Assembly (NCBI GenBank): GCA_026982515.1
Contig: JALSGY010000066.1
Span: forward strand, 1 to 5,440
DNA length: 5,440 nucleotides
DNA from: Paracoccaceae bacterium
GTDB taxonomy: Bacteria; Pseudomonadota; Alphaproteobacteria; Rhodobacterales; Rhodobacteraceae
Direction: 5' to 3'
A program made the position numbers and the translations under genes. Below the pieces are notes generated by a model. It saw only the letters and a list, made by a program, of their open reading frames with translations, did not search any database and was not told the origin of the DNA. Within the stretch, counting starts at the first letter, position 1. Every line of letters begins with the position of its first letter. Below are positions 1 through 5,440 of the stretch, piece by piece.

Positions 1-502
1 CTATATGGCTTTCACCGACGAGAAGATCGAACGCGAGGGCGGCAAGGCCCCGAGTGTCTGGAAGCACGTGTTCCGCCCCCGGACGATTCTCTACACCGCC
101 CTGTGGAGCGCCTTCGGGATCGGCCTGATCGTCGCGCTGTTCATGCGCTCCGAGATCGACATGTCTGTCGCTCCGGTGCGCAACCCGCAATACGTGATGC
201 TGTCGGACGGCTCGATCCGCAACACCTACGATGTACGTCTGCGCAACAAGAACGGTGAGGACCGGGTATTCGAGCTGTCGCTTGTCTCGGACGATCCGCT
301 GACCCTGAGCCTGGAAGGCGAGGAGGGGCTCACCGTCACCGTTCCTGCCGATTCGACGAAACGCCAGCGCGTGTATATCGTTGCCCCGCCGGACAGCCCG
401 GCTGCCCGGGCCGAACGGGTTGCGGTGCGCATCTGGGTCGAGGACACGACCAGTGGCGAACGCGCCTTCAATGACACCGTGTTCAACGGGAGAGGAAAAT
501 GA
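1..502 (+). CDS. ccoG: CcoG/FixG, C-terminal part (cut by window start)
   Basis: This is the C-terminal portion of the cbb3 oxidase accessory protein CcoG (FixG, RdxA), a membrane-bound ferredoxin-like protein that in other species reduces Cu(II) to Cu(I) during oxidase assembly. The reading frame is open to the first base. The ATG at position 5 is probably internal, because the preceding in-frame codon is a Tyr that fits the family pattern and the Fe-S domain would lie upstream. Counting from that Met, residues 24-27 (RPRT) lead into one membrane helix at about 28-47. A periplasmic Ig-like domain follows, opening with the family-typical NP..V.LSDGSIRN stretch at residues 60-73. The 4Fe-4S cysteine clusters and earlier helices are outside the window. 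Its stop overlaps the ccoH start by ATGA (499-502), which indicates translational coupling. The family call is firm, from the LSDGSIRN motif plus the downstream HIS genes. Confidence 0.93.
   Translation, partial: YMAFTDEKIEREGGKAPSVWKHVFRPRTILYTALWSAFGIGLIVALFMRSEIDMSVAPVRNPQYVMLSDGSIRNTYDVRLRNKNGEDRVFELSLVSDDPLTLSLEGEEGLTVTVPADSTKRQRVYIVAPPDSPAARAERVAVRIWVEDTTSGERAFNDTVFNGRGK
488..496 (+). promoter_or_regulatory. Ribosome binding site of ccoH
   Basis: A purine-rich GGGAGAGGA stretch lies just upstream of the ATG at 499, inside the last codons of ccoG. Its GGAG core is 6 nt from the start codon. It supports the ccoH start at the ATGA overlap rather than a later Met. Confidence 0.6.
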
Positions 503-966
503 GTGAAAAAGCCGCGAAAGAGCTGACGGGAAAGCATGTTCTGTTCATGGTCCTGGCCTTCTTCGGCGTGATCATCGCCGTCAACTTCACCATGGCCTAC
601 CAGGCGGTCTCGACCTTCCCGGGGCTTGAGGTGAAAAACGGCTATGTCGCCAGTCAGAGCTTCGACAAGGAGCGGGCCGCACAGCAGGCGCTTGGCTGGG
701 AAGTCACCGCCCACCTGGAGGGCCAGCGGTTGCGGCTGAGCATCGTGGATCGTGACGGCAATCCGGTGCAGCCGGTCGAACTGACCGGCACCCTGGGCCG
801 CCCCACGGTGGTGAAGGACGATCAGGAGCTGGAATTTTCCTACGATGGCCAGCTCTACACCGCGCCGGTTCGCACCGCCCCCGGCAAGTGGAACCTGCGA
901 CTGACCGCCCTGGCCGAGGACGGCACGAAGTTTCGTCAGCGGATCGTTCTTTACGCGAGTGACTGA
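499..966 (+). CDS. ccoH: CcoH/FixH, cbb3 oxidase assembly protein
   Basis: This 155-residue protein belongs to the FixH/CcoH family, whose members associate with cbb3 oxidase subunits in the inner membrane and are needed for stable assembly. After a short cytoplasmic N-terminus (about 1-12) there is one membrane helix at about 14-33. The family-typical sequence PGLEVKNGYVASQSF follows at 41-55, with GW at 66-67. The rest is a periplasmic beta-rich domain, and the length is normal for the family. The start at 499 is supported by the ATGA overlap with ccoG and a good ribosome binding site. The stop lies 2 bp before the ccoI ATG. Family members have no known enzymatic residues. Identification comes from the motif, topology and position between ccoG and ccoI, and is strong. 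Confidence 0.94.
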   Translation: MSEKAAKELTGKHVLFMVLAFFGVIIAVNFTMAYQAVSTFPGLEVKNGYVASQSFDKERAAQQALGWEVTAHLEGQRLRLSIVDRDGNPVQPVELTGTLGRPTVVKDDQELEFSYDGQLYTAPVRTAPGKWNLRLTALAEDGTKFRQRIVLYASD

Positions 967-968
967 TC

Positions 969-3155
969 ATGCCCGATGCGCCTCACATGTCTGCCTGCCC
1001 GGCATGCGTCGCGGCTCCTTCGGCCGAACAGGTTGCCCGGGCACGCCGGGAGGCGGAAAAAGAGGGCGCGCGGATCATGCTGTCGCTGCCGACCGCCCAT
1101 TGCGCGGCCTGCATCTCGGCGGTGGAGCATGGGCTGGAGGCCGTCCCCGGCGTGCGCTCGGCTCGGGTTAACCTCACGCTGAAGCGGGCCAGCGTGGATG
1201 CCGATGCCGGGGTAACGGCCGAACAGCTGATCGAGGTGCTCAAAGGCATCGGATACGAGGCGCATGAACTTGACGCCTCCTCGCTGTCGATGACCGAAAC
1301 CGACCGCCAGGGCAGGGCGCTGCTGATGCGCCTGGCCGTGGCCGGTTTCGCGATGATGAACGTGATGCTGCTTTCGGTGGCGGTCTGGTCCGGGGCTTCG
1401 GATGCCACCCGCGATCTGTTTCACTGGATCTCCGGCATCATCGCCCTGCCGGCCATCGTCTATTCGGCCCAGCCGTTTTTCGCCAAGGCCTGGTCGGCGC
1501 TGCGGGTGCGCAGGCTCAACATGGATGTGCCGATCTCGCTGGCGATCATCCTCGCGGCGGGCCTGTCGATCTACGAAACATCGCAAAGCGGCGAAAACGC
1601 CTATTTCGATGCGGCCCTGTCGCTTACCTTCTTCCTGCTGGGCGGGCGCTACCTCGATTACCGCACCCGCCGCGTGGCGCGCTCGGCCGCCGAGGAGCTG
1701 GCCGCGCTGGAGGTGCCGCGCGCTCAGCTTGTTTCGGGCGAGACGGTCCCGGTCTCGGAACTGGCGGCGGGTGATCTGGTGCGCGTGCTGCCGGGCAGCC
1801 GCGTGCCCGTTGACGGGGTGATCGTCGAAGGCCACAGCGAGCTGGACCGCTCGCTCCTGACCGGCGAGAGCCTGCCCGTGGCCGCCGGCCCCGAAACGGT
1901 TGTCAGTGCCGGCGAGGTGAACCTGACCGGCCCGCTGACGGTACGCGTCACCGCCGCCGGCAAGGACAGTTCCCTGCACCGCATGGCCGATCTGGTCGCC
2001 GTGGCCGAGACCTCGCGCAACCGCTACACCTCTCTGGCCGACAAGGCGGCATCCATCTACGCGCCGGTGGTGCACCTGCTGGCGCTGTTCGCCTTCATCG
2101 GCTGGTACATGGCCACCGGAGATGCGCGCCTGTCCATCAACATCGCGGTGGCGACATTGATCATCACCTGCCCCTGCGCCCTGGGGCTTGCGGTGCCGGC
2201 GGTGGCCACGGCCGCCTCGGGGAGGCTGTTCCGCGCCGGGCTGCTGGTGAAGAACGGCACCGCGCTGGAGCGGCTGGCCGAAGTGGATACGGTGGTGTTC
2301 GACAAGACCGGCACCCTGACCATGGGCGAACCGGAGGCCGACGATCTTTCCCGCCATGGCCGGGAAGAGCTGGCCGTGGCGCGCGCCCTGGCCGAGGCCT
2401 CGGCGCATCCGCTTTCCCGTGCGCTTGCCGCCGCGATCGCCGCCATGGGCACTGCGCCGGCCGATGTCGAGGACATCCGCGAGGTGCCAGGCCATGGGGT
2501 GGAGGGCCGGTATCGGGGGCGCCAGGTGCGGCTGGGGCGGGCCGAGTGGCTGGGGGTCAGGGCAGTGACGGGCACGGCAACCTACATGCAGCTGGGCGAA
2601 GGGCCGGCCATGGCCTTCACCTTCACCGACAGCCTGCGCGAAGGCGCGAAAGAGGCGGTGGAAGAACTGCGCAAGATGGGCCTGGACATGATCCTGCTGT
2701 CGGGCGATTCGCCCGAGGCGGTGGCCGCCGTGGCCCGCAAGGTGGGTATCGAGGCCTGGGAGGCCCAGGTTCTTCCTGCCGACAAGGCGGCGCGCATCGC
2801 GGTGCTGGCCAGGAGCGGGCGCAAGGTGCTGATGGTGGGCGACGGGCTTAACGATACCGCGGCCCTGGCTTCGGCGCATGCTTCCATCTCGCCGGCCTCG
2901 GCGCTGGAGGCGGCCAGGGTAGTGTCGGACATCGTGCTGCTGGGCCGCTCGCTGACGCCGATCGCCGAGGCGGTTCAGGTGGCGCGCGCCGCGACCCGCC
3001 GGATCAAGGAGAACTTCGCCATCGCGGCGCTATACAACGCGGTTTCCATCCCCGTTGCCCTGGCCGGCTTTGCCACGCCGCTGGCGGCCGCACTGGCGAT
3101 GTCGTTTTCGTCCATCTGCGTCTCGCTCAACGCAATGAGGCTGATACGGCGATGA
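969..3155 (+). CDS. ccoI: CcoI/FixI, copper-exporting P1B-type ATPase for cbb3 oxidase
   Basis: This complete 728-residue heavy-metal P-type ATPase is of the CopA2/FixI group. These pumps export Cu(I) slowly for delivery to the CuB site of cbb3 oxidase rather than for copper resistance. An HMA metal-binding domain carries CAAC at residues 45-48 in a PTAHCAAC context typical of CcoI. Membrane helices follow from about 120. The actuator-domain TGES is at 298-301, and the membrane copper site CPC is at 401-403. The phosphorylation motif DKTGT is at 445-449 (Asp445), the nucleotide-binding HP at 480-481, and the hinge motif GDGLND at 624-629. The C-terminal helices carry YN (689-690) and MSFSS (711-715), both P1B-1 copper signatures. 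All catalytic residues are intact. An additional CPAC lies at residues 10-13. The start at 969 follows the ccoH stop by 2 bp, and Met7 is a possible alternative. Its stop overlaps the ccoS start (3152-3155). The gene context sets it apart from a resistance CopA. Confidence 0.96.
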   Translation: MPDAPHMSACPACVAAPSAEQVARARREAEKEGARIMLSLPTAHCAACISAVEHGLEAVPGVRSARVNLTLKRASVDADAGVTAEQLIEVLKGIGYEAHELDASSLSMTETDRQGRALLMRLAVAGFAMMNVMLLSVAVWSGASDATRDLFHWISGIIALPAIVYSAQPFFAKAWSALRVRRLNMDVPISLAIILAAGLSIYETSQSGENAYFDAALSLTFFLLGGRYLDYRTRRVARSAAEELAALEVPRAQLVSGETVPVSELAAGDLVRVLPGSRVPVDGVIVEGHSELDRSLLTGESLPVAAGPETVVSAGEVNLTGPLTVRVTAAGKDSSLHRMADLVAVAETSRNRYTSLADKAASIYAPVVHLLALFAFIGWYMATGDARLSINIAVATLIITCPCALGLAVPAVATAASGRLFRAGLLVKNGTALERLAEVDTVVFDKTGTLTMGEPEADDLSRHGREELAVARALAEASAHPLSRALAAAIAAMGTAPADVEDIREVPGHGVEGRYRGRQVRLGRAEWLGVRAVTGTATYMQLGEGPAMAFTFTDSLREGAKEAVEELRKMGLDMILLSGDSPEAVAAVARKVGIEAWEAQVLPADKAARIAVLARSGRKVLMVGDGLNDTAALASAHASISPASALEAARVVSDIVLLGRSLTPIAEAVQVARAATRRIKENFAIAALYNAVSIPVALAGFATPLAAALAMSFSSICVSLNAMRLIRR

Positions 3156-3313
3156 ATGTGCTTGTCTACCTGATCCCGGCATCCCTGCTGCTGGGCGGCC
3201 TCGGCCTCGCCGCCTTCTACTGGGCGCTCAAACACGGGCAGTTCGACGATCCGGATGGCGACAGCCAGCGCTTCCTCTCCAGAGATTACGACGACAAGCC
3301 GAAAGAGGACTGA
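3152..3313 (+). CDS. ccoS: CcoS/FixS, small cbb3 oxidase maturation protein
   Basis: This small protein has 53 residues. It starts MNVLVYLIPASL with one membrane helix at about 4-25, followed by the family hallmark FYWALKHGQFDDPDGDSQR at residues 22-40. The tail is acidic and hydrophilic (RDYDDKPKED). CcoS proteins are short bitopic membrane proteins needed to insert haem and copper cofactors into the CcoN subunit. The ATG sits in an ATGA overlap with the ccoI stop, and a GAGG at 3137-3140 inside ccoI may act as its ribosome binding site, so translation is probably coupled. It is the last gene of the operon, since the next gene runs in the opposite direction. The length is normal for the family. 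The W-A-L-x-x-G-Q-F-D-D pattern makes the call firm despite the size. Confidence 0.94.
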   Translation: MNVLVYLIPASLLLGGLGLAAFYWALKHGQFDDPDGDSQRFLSRDYDDKPKED

Positions 3314-3337
3314 GCGCGCAAGGCGCCGCACCGGCCA

Positions 3338-4042
3338 TCAATGCCCGGCCCGGGCGACAAGCTCGGCCAGCAGCGGGCCCATGTCCTGCACGATCAGCGC
3401 CACGCCGCGGGCGTTGGGATGCAGGAAATCGGCCTGCAGGAAATCGCCGGGGCTGGCCGAGACCTCCGGGTTTTCTGTCAGCGCCTGCAGGAAGCCGGGG
3501 TAAAGCAGGGTGTCGAACTGGCGGGCCAGATCGGGGTAGATCGCTTCGAAGGCCTGTTTGTAATCGGGGCCGTAATTGCCCGGCGCCTGGATGCCCACCA
3601 GCAGCACCGGCAGGCCCTGTGCCCGGGCTGTCTGAAGAATCCCTTGCAGATTCTTCCGCGCCACCTCGGGCTGGATGCCGCGCAGCACGTCGTTGCCGCC
3701 CAGAGAGACCACCAGCGCATCCACCTCGGGCGTCAGCGTCCAGGCCACCCGTGCCAGCCCGCCGGCCGTGGTATCGCCCGAGACCCCGGCGTTGATCAGC
3801 CGCGCCTCGATGCCGCGCGCCTCCAGCCAGCGCTGCATCTGCGGCACGAAGCCTTCTTCCTGCGCCAACCCGTAGCCGGCCACCAGGCTGTCGCCCAGGA
3901 TTGCCACCGTCACCGGCTCTTCGGCCCTGGCCGGCGCGTGCGCCAGCACCAGTCCCAGCAGCCACGCGGCAACTGCCAGCTTGCGGCGGCGGGCAAACAG
4001 GCCATATTGCACAAGGCGAAGCAGGATCGGGTAAGACGGCAT
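3338..4042 (-). CDS. tesA: Secreted SGNH/GDSL esterase, TesA family (arylesterase/lysophospholipase-like)
   Basis: This 234-residue periplasmic hydrolase acts on esters or thioesters. TesA of E. coli (thioesterase I, protease I, lysophospholipase L1) is the named relative. A basic stretch RRRK (18-21) and a hydrophobic core (about 22-34) end in ARA (38-40), a likely signal-peptidase site before EEPV. The mature protein has GDSLVAGYG at 50-58 (nucleophile Ser52), the oxyanion Gly in NAGVSGDT (84-91), GGND at 115-118 (Asn117), and DFLHPN at 205-210 giving the Asp205-x-x-His208 pair. The catalytic set is complete. I chose the ATG at 4042. The frame runs 61 codons further upstream, but that part reads antisense to the ATPase and has no signal-like features. 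A GTG at 4012 would give a shorter signal peptide and is the main alternative. No strong ribosome binding site is visible for either. Its native substrate is unknown. Its divergent neighbours suggest work with a YbbA/YbbP transporter. Confidence 0.92.
   Translation of the reverse strand: MPSYPILLRLVQYGLFARRRKLAVAAWLLGLVLAHAPARAEEPVTVAILGDSLVAGYGLAQEEGFVPQMQRWLEARGIEARLINAGVSGDTTAGGLARVAWTLTPEVDALVVSLGGNDVLRGIQPEVARKNLQGILQTARAQGLPVLLVGIQAPGNYGPDYKQAFEAIYPDLARQFDTLLYPGFLQALTENPEVSASPGDFLQADFLHPNARGVALIVQDMGPLLAELVARAGH
3420..3446. repeat. 12-bp direct repeat within tesA (period 15 bp)
   Basis: TGCAGGAAATCG occurs at 3420-3431 and again at 3435-3446. The 15-bp period keeps the reading frame. 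On the - strand it encodes DFLQ-A followed by DFLH, so the repeat includes the catalytic Asp-x-x-His motif of the esterase. It may be a small in-frame duplication or a chance match. Confidence 0.7.
3981..4008 (+). promoter_or_regulatory. Weak candidate promoter for ybbA inside tesA
   Basis: TTGCGG (3981-3986) and CATATT (4003-4008) are separated by 16 bp and are a loose match to sigma-70 -35 and -10 elements (3 and 4 of 6 positions). They would place a transcript start roughly 25 bp before the ybbA ATG. A promoter must lie within or beyond the tesA coding sequence because there is no intergenic gap. This is only a positional candidate, and the match could be chance. Confidence 0.2.
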
Positions 4043-4043
4043 G
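4040..4043. other. Interlocked divergent start codons of tesA and ybbA
   Basis: The palindrome CATG supplies both start codons: ATG at 4041-4043 on the + strand for the ATPase and ATG at 4042-4040 on the - strand for the esterase. The two coding sequences overlap by 2 bp at their 5' ends. The 5' regulatory regions of both genes therefore lie in each other's coding sequence. Confidence 0.75.
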
Positions 4044-4736
4044 GCCGAATCGGTAATCTCTCTGAAAGACGCGCAGCTTACCTTGCAGGCAAATACCGGC
4101 CGCGTCGATATCCTGCGCGGCATTTCCCTGGAGGTCGCACGCGGCGAAACCCTGGGGCTGGTCGGGCCGTCGGGTTCGGGCAAGTCATCGCTGCTGATGC
4201 TGCTGGGCGGGCTGGAGCGGGCCACCGGTGGGCAGGTCAGCGTTCTGGGGCGCGATCTGTCGGCGATGAACGAGGATGCCCTTGCCCGTTTTCGCCGCGG
4301 GCACCTTGGTGTTGTCTTCCAGTCCTTTCATCTGATCCCCACCATGACCGCGCTTGAAAACGTGGCCACGCCGCTGGAACTGGCCGGCATTCCCGATGCC
4401 TTCGCCCGCGCCGAGGCCGAGATCGCCGCCGTCGGTCTGGCCGAGCGCGCCGGGCACTACCCGGCGCAGCTTTCGGGCGGCGAACAGCAGCGCGTGGCGC
4501 TGGCCCGCGCCGCCGCCCCGCGCCCCGACATCCTGTTGGCCGACGAACCTACCGGCAATCTCGACGGCGCCACCGGCAACGCCATCATGGAGATTCTGTT
4601 CGGTCTGCGTGACCGGCATGGGGCCACGCTCATCCTTGTTACCCATGCTCCCGATCTGGCGGCGCGTTGCGACCGGGTCGTGCACCTGCGCGACGGCCGG
4701 ATCAGCCAGCCGCAGGCCGGGGAAGCGGCCGAATGA
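4041..4736 (+). CDS. ybbA: ABC transporter ATP-binding protein, YbbA (LolD/MacB-like) family
   Basis: This is a complete 231-residue nucleotide-binding subunit. It powers an ABC system of the MacB/LolD/FtsE class (type VII), which usually moves or extracts substrates at the periplasmic side rather than carrying them across the membrane. Walker A GPSGSGKS is at 42-49, the Q-loop Gln at 94 (VVFQSF), the signature LSGGEQQ at 144-150, Walker B ILLADEP at 164-170 with catalytic Glu169, the D-loop NLD at 173-175, and the switch His at 202 (VTHAPDL). The stretch MNEDALARFRR at 76-86 and HLIPTMTALENV at 97-108 are typical of this subfamily. The start matches the usual N-terminus of such proteins. A GGGTAAG at 4029-4035 is a weak ribosome binding site. 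The stop overlaps the permease start by ATGA (4733-4736), so the two are co-translated. The divergent esterase separates it from LolD, which sits beside lolC/E. Confidence 0.93.
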   Translation: MAESVISLKDAQLTLQANTGRVDILRGISLEVARGETLGLVGPSGSGKSSLLMLLGGLERATGGQVSVLGRDLSAMNEDALARFRRGHLGVVFQSFHLIPTMTALENVATPLELAGIPDAFARAEAEIAAVGLAERAGHYPAQLSGGEQQRVALARAAAPRPDILLADEPTGNLDGATGNAIMEILFGLRDRHGATLILVTHAPDLAARCDRVVHLRDGRISQPQAGEAAE

Positions 4737-5440
4737 GCCTGCGCGTCGCCACCCGCATCGCACGCCGCGAGTTGCGGGGCGGGTTGCGCAGCCTGTGGGT
4801 CTTTCTCGCCTGTCTCACGCTGGGGGTGGCTGCGATCGCCGCTGTGGGGACGGTGCGGGAAAGCATCCAGCAGGGGCTGTCGCGCGAGGGGGCGACGATT
4901 CTCGGTGGCGATGCCGAAATCCAGCTGACCTACCGTTTCGCCAGCACCGAAGAACGCGCCTGGATGGAGGGCGCGGCCCTCGAGGTTTCCGAGATCGTCG
5001 ATTTCCGTTCGCTTGCCGTGGCGCAGGAGGGCGCAACGGCGCGCCGCGGGCTGACCCAGGTCAAGGCGGTGGACGGGGCCTATCCGCTTTACGGCGAGGT
5101 CCGGCTGGAACCGGCCCTTACCCTGGAAGAGGCGCTTGCCGGCCAGGGCGGCCTGCCTGGCGCGGTGATGGAGCCGCTGCTGGCCGAACGGCTGGGTATC
5201 GCCCCCGGAGGGCGCTTCCGGCTGGGCCGGCAGGAGTTCGTGCTGACGGCGTTCTTGCTGCGTGAGCCTGACAATGGCGGCGGCGGGTTCAGCCTGGGGC
5301 CGCGCACGATCGTGCGCAGCGAGGCCTTGCGTGAATCGGGGCTGATTGCGCCCGGCACGCTTTTCCAGACGGCCTACCGGCTGCGTCTGCCCCCGGGTGC
5401 CGATCTTGATGCCTTTGCCGAGCGGGCACGCAAGGCCATT
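4733..5440 (+). CDS. ybbP: ABC transporter permease, YbbP/FtsX-like family, N-terminal part (cut by window end)
   Basis: The frame opens at the ATG in the ATGA overlap with the ATPase gene and stays open for 236 codons to the window edge. The N-terminus MSLRVATRIARRELRGGLRS is amphipathic and basic, a cytoplasmic entry helix typical of MacB-like permeases. One membrane helix follows at about 21-40 (from LWVFLACLTL to AAVGT). The residues after it, including LGGDAEIQLTYRFAS at 57-71, start a large periplasmic domain of the MacB_PCD type, with no further hydrophobic segment before the cut. Full-length YbbP proteins are about 800 residues with two FtsX domains, so roughly 30 percent is present. 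With the ATPase it should form the transporter, and the periplasmic domain may work with the secreted esterase encoded divergently. The substrate is unknown. Identification rests on the N-terminal pattern and on the neighbouring ATPase and esterase. Confidence 0.9.
   Translation, partial: MSLRVATRIARRELRGGLRSLWVFLACLTLGVAAIAAVGTVRESIQQGLSREGATILGGDAEIQLTYRFASTEERAWMEGAALEVSEIVDFRSLAVAQEGATARRGLTQVKAVDGAYPLYGEVRLEPALTLEEALAGQGGLPGAVMEPLLAERLGIAPGGRFRLGRQEFVLTAFLLREPDNGGGGFSLGPRTIVRSEALRESGLIAPGTLFQTAYRLRLPPGADLDAFAERARKAI

Noticed and set aside
2157..2168. TTGATCATCACC, considered as an FNR/FixK-type anaerobox
   Set aside because: It lacks the TTGAT-N4-ATCAA spacing and lies in the middle of ccoI, encoding the LIIT residues just before the CPC motif.
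951..2879. Very long open frame (642 codons) on the - strand opposite ccoI
   Set aside because: Its translation is rich in Arg, Gly, His and Gln with no recognisable domain, as expected for the complement of a high-GC gene. The + strand frame carries every P-type ATPase motif.
3343..3355. Perfect inverted repeat GCCCGG-C-CCGGGC near the 3' end of the esterase gene, considered as a terminator
   Set aside because: It lies within the coding sequence (the RAG codons near the end). The loop would be too small for the full stem, and no T-run follows on either strand. GC-rich palindromes are expected at this base composition.
4043..4225. Upstream extension of the esterase frame by 61 codons
   Set aside because: The extension reads antisense to the ATPase Walker A region, contains no signal-like or conserved sequence, and would bury the signal peptide in the protein interior.
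3341..4357. Open frame of 338 codons on the + strand opposite the esterase gene
   Set aside because: It is antisense to a gene with an intact catalytic set and signal peptide, then runs out of frame into the ATPase gene. Its composition is shadow-like with no domain.
4354..5265. Open frame of 303 codons on the + strand overlapping ybbA and ybbP
   Set aside because: It is an out-of-frame reading of two well-supported genes, with Pro/Arg-rich low-complexity translation. The ATPase motifs and the permease N-terminus lie in other frames.

Overview
This is a high-GC, gene-dense stretch that most resembles an alphaproteobacterium, probably from the Rhodobacterales or a close relative. That assignment rests on gene order, protein style and codon use, because no taxonomic marker is present. 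There are two ordinary chromosomal modules. I see no mobile element, CRISPR array, tRNA or rRNA.

Left module (1 to 3313, + strand): the end of a ccoGHIS (fixGHIS) operon, which assembles cbb3-type cytochrome c oxidase, the high-affinity terminal oxidase used at low oxygen. The window opens inside ccoG. It continues with complete ccoH, ccoI (copper-exporting P-type ATPase) and the tiny ccoS. Genes overlap by ATGA (ccoG/ccoH and ccoI/ccoS) or lie 2 bp apart (ccoH/ccoI), so they are almost certainly co-transcribed and translationally coupled. CcoI and CcoS supply and insert copper and cofactors into the oxidase, CcoH stabilises the assembling complex, and CcoG is a cupric reductase. The oxidase genes ccoNOQP and any FNR/FixK-type promoter would lie upstream, outside the window.

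Right module (3338 to 5440): a divergent pair. A secreted SGNH/GDSL esterase of the TesA family lies on the - strand. An ABC transporter ATPase (YbbA family) and its large FtsX-type permease (YbbP family, cut by the window end) lie on the + strand. The esterase and ATPase start codons interlock in one CATG palindrome at 4040-4043, so there is no intergenic space and each gene's promoter must lie in its neighbour's coding sequence. The same divergent tesA/ybbA-ybbP neighbourhood exists in E. coli. This supports a joint role in extracting hydrophobic or esterified compounds from the inner membrane and hydrolysing them in the periplasm.

The two modules converge at 3314-3337, a 24-bp gap without a convincing terminator. 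I found no clearly novel system. The points most worth a look are the interlocked start codons, an N-terminal CPAC motif in CcoI, and a 12-bp direct repeat across the catalytic Asp-His region of the esterase. All coding space is accounted for, and no gene-free stretch exceeds 24 bp.
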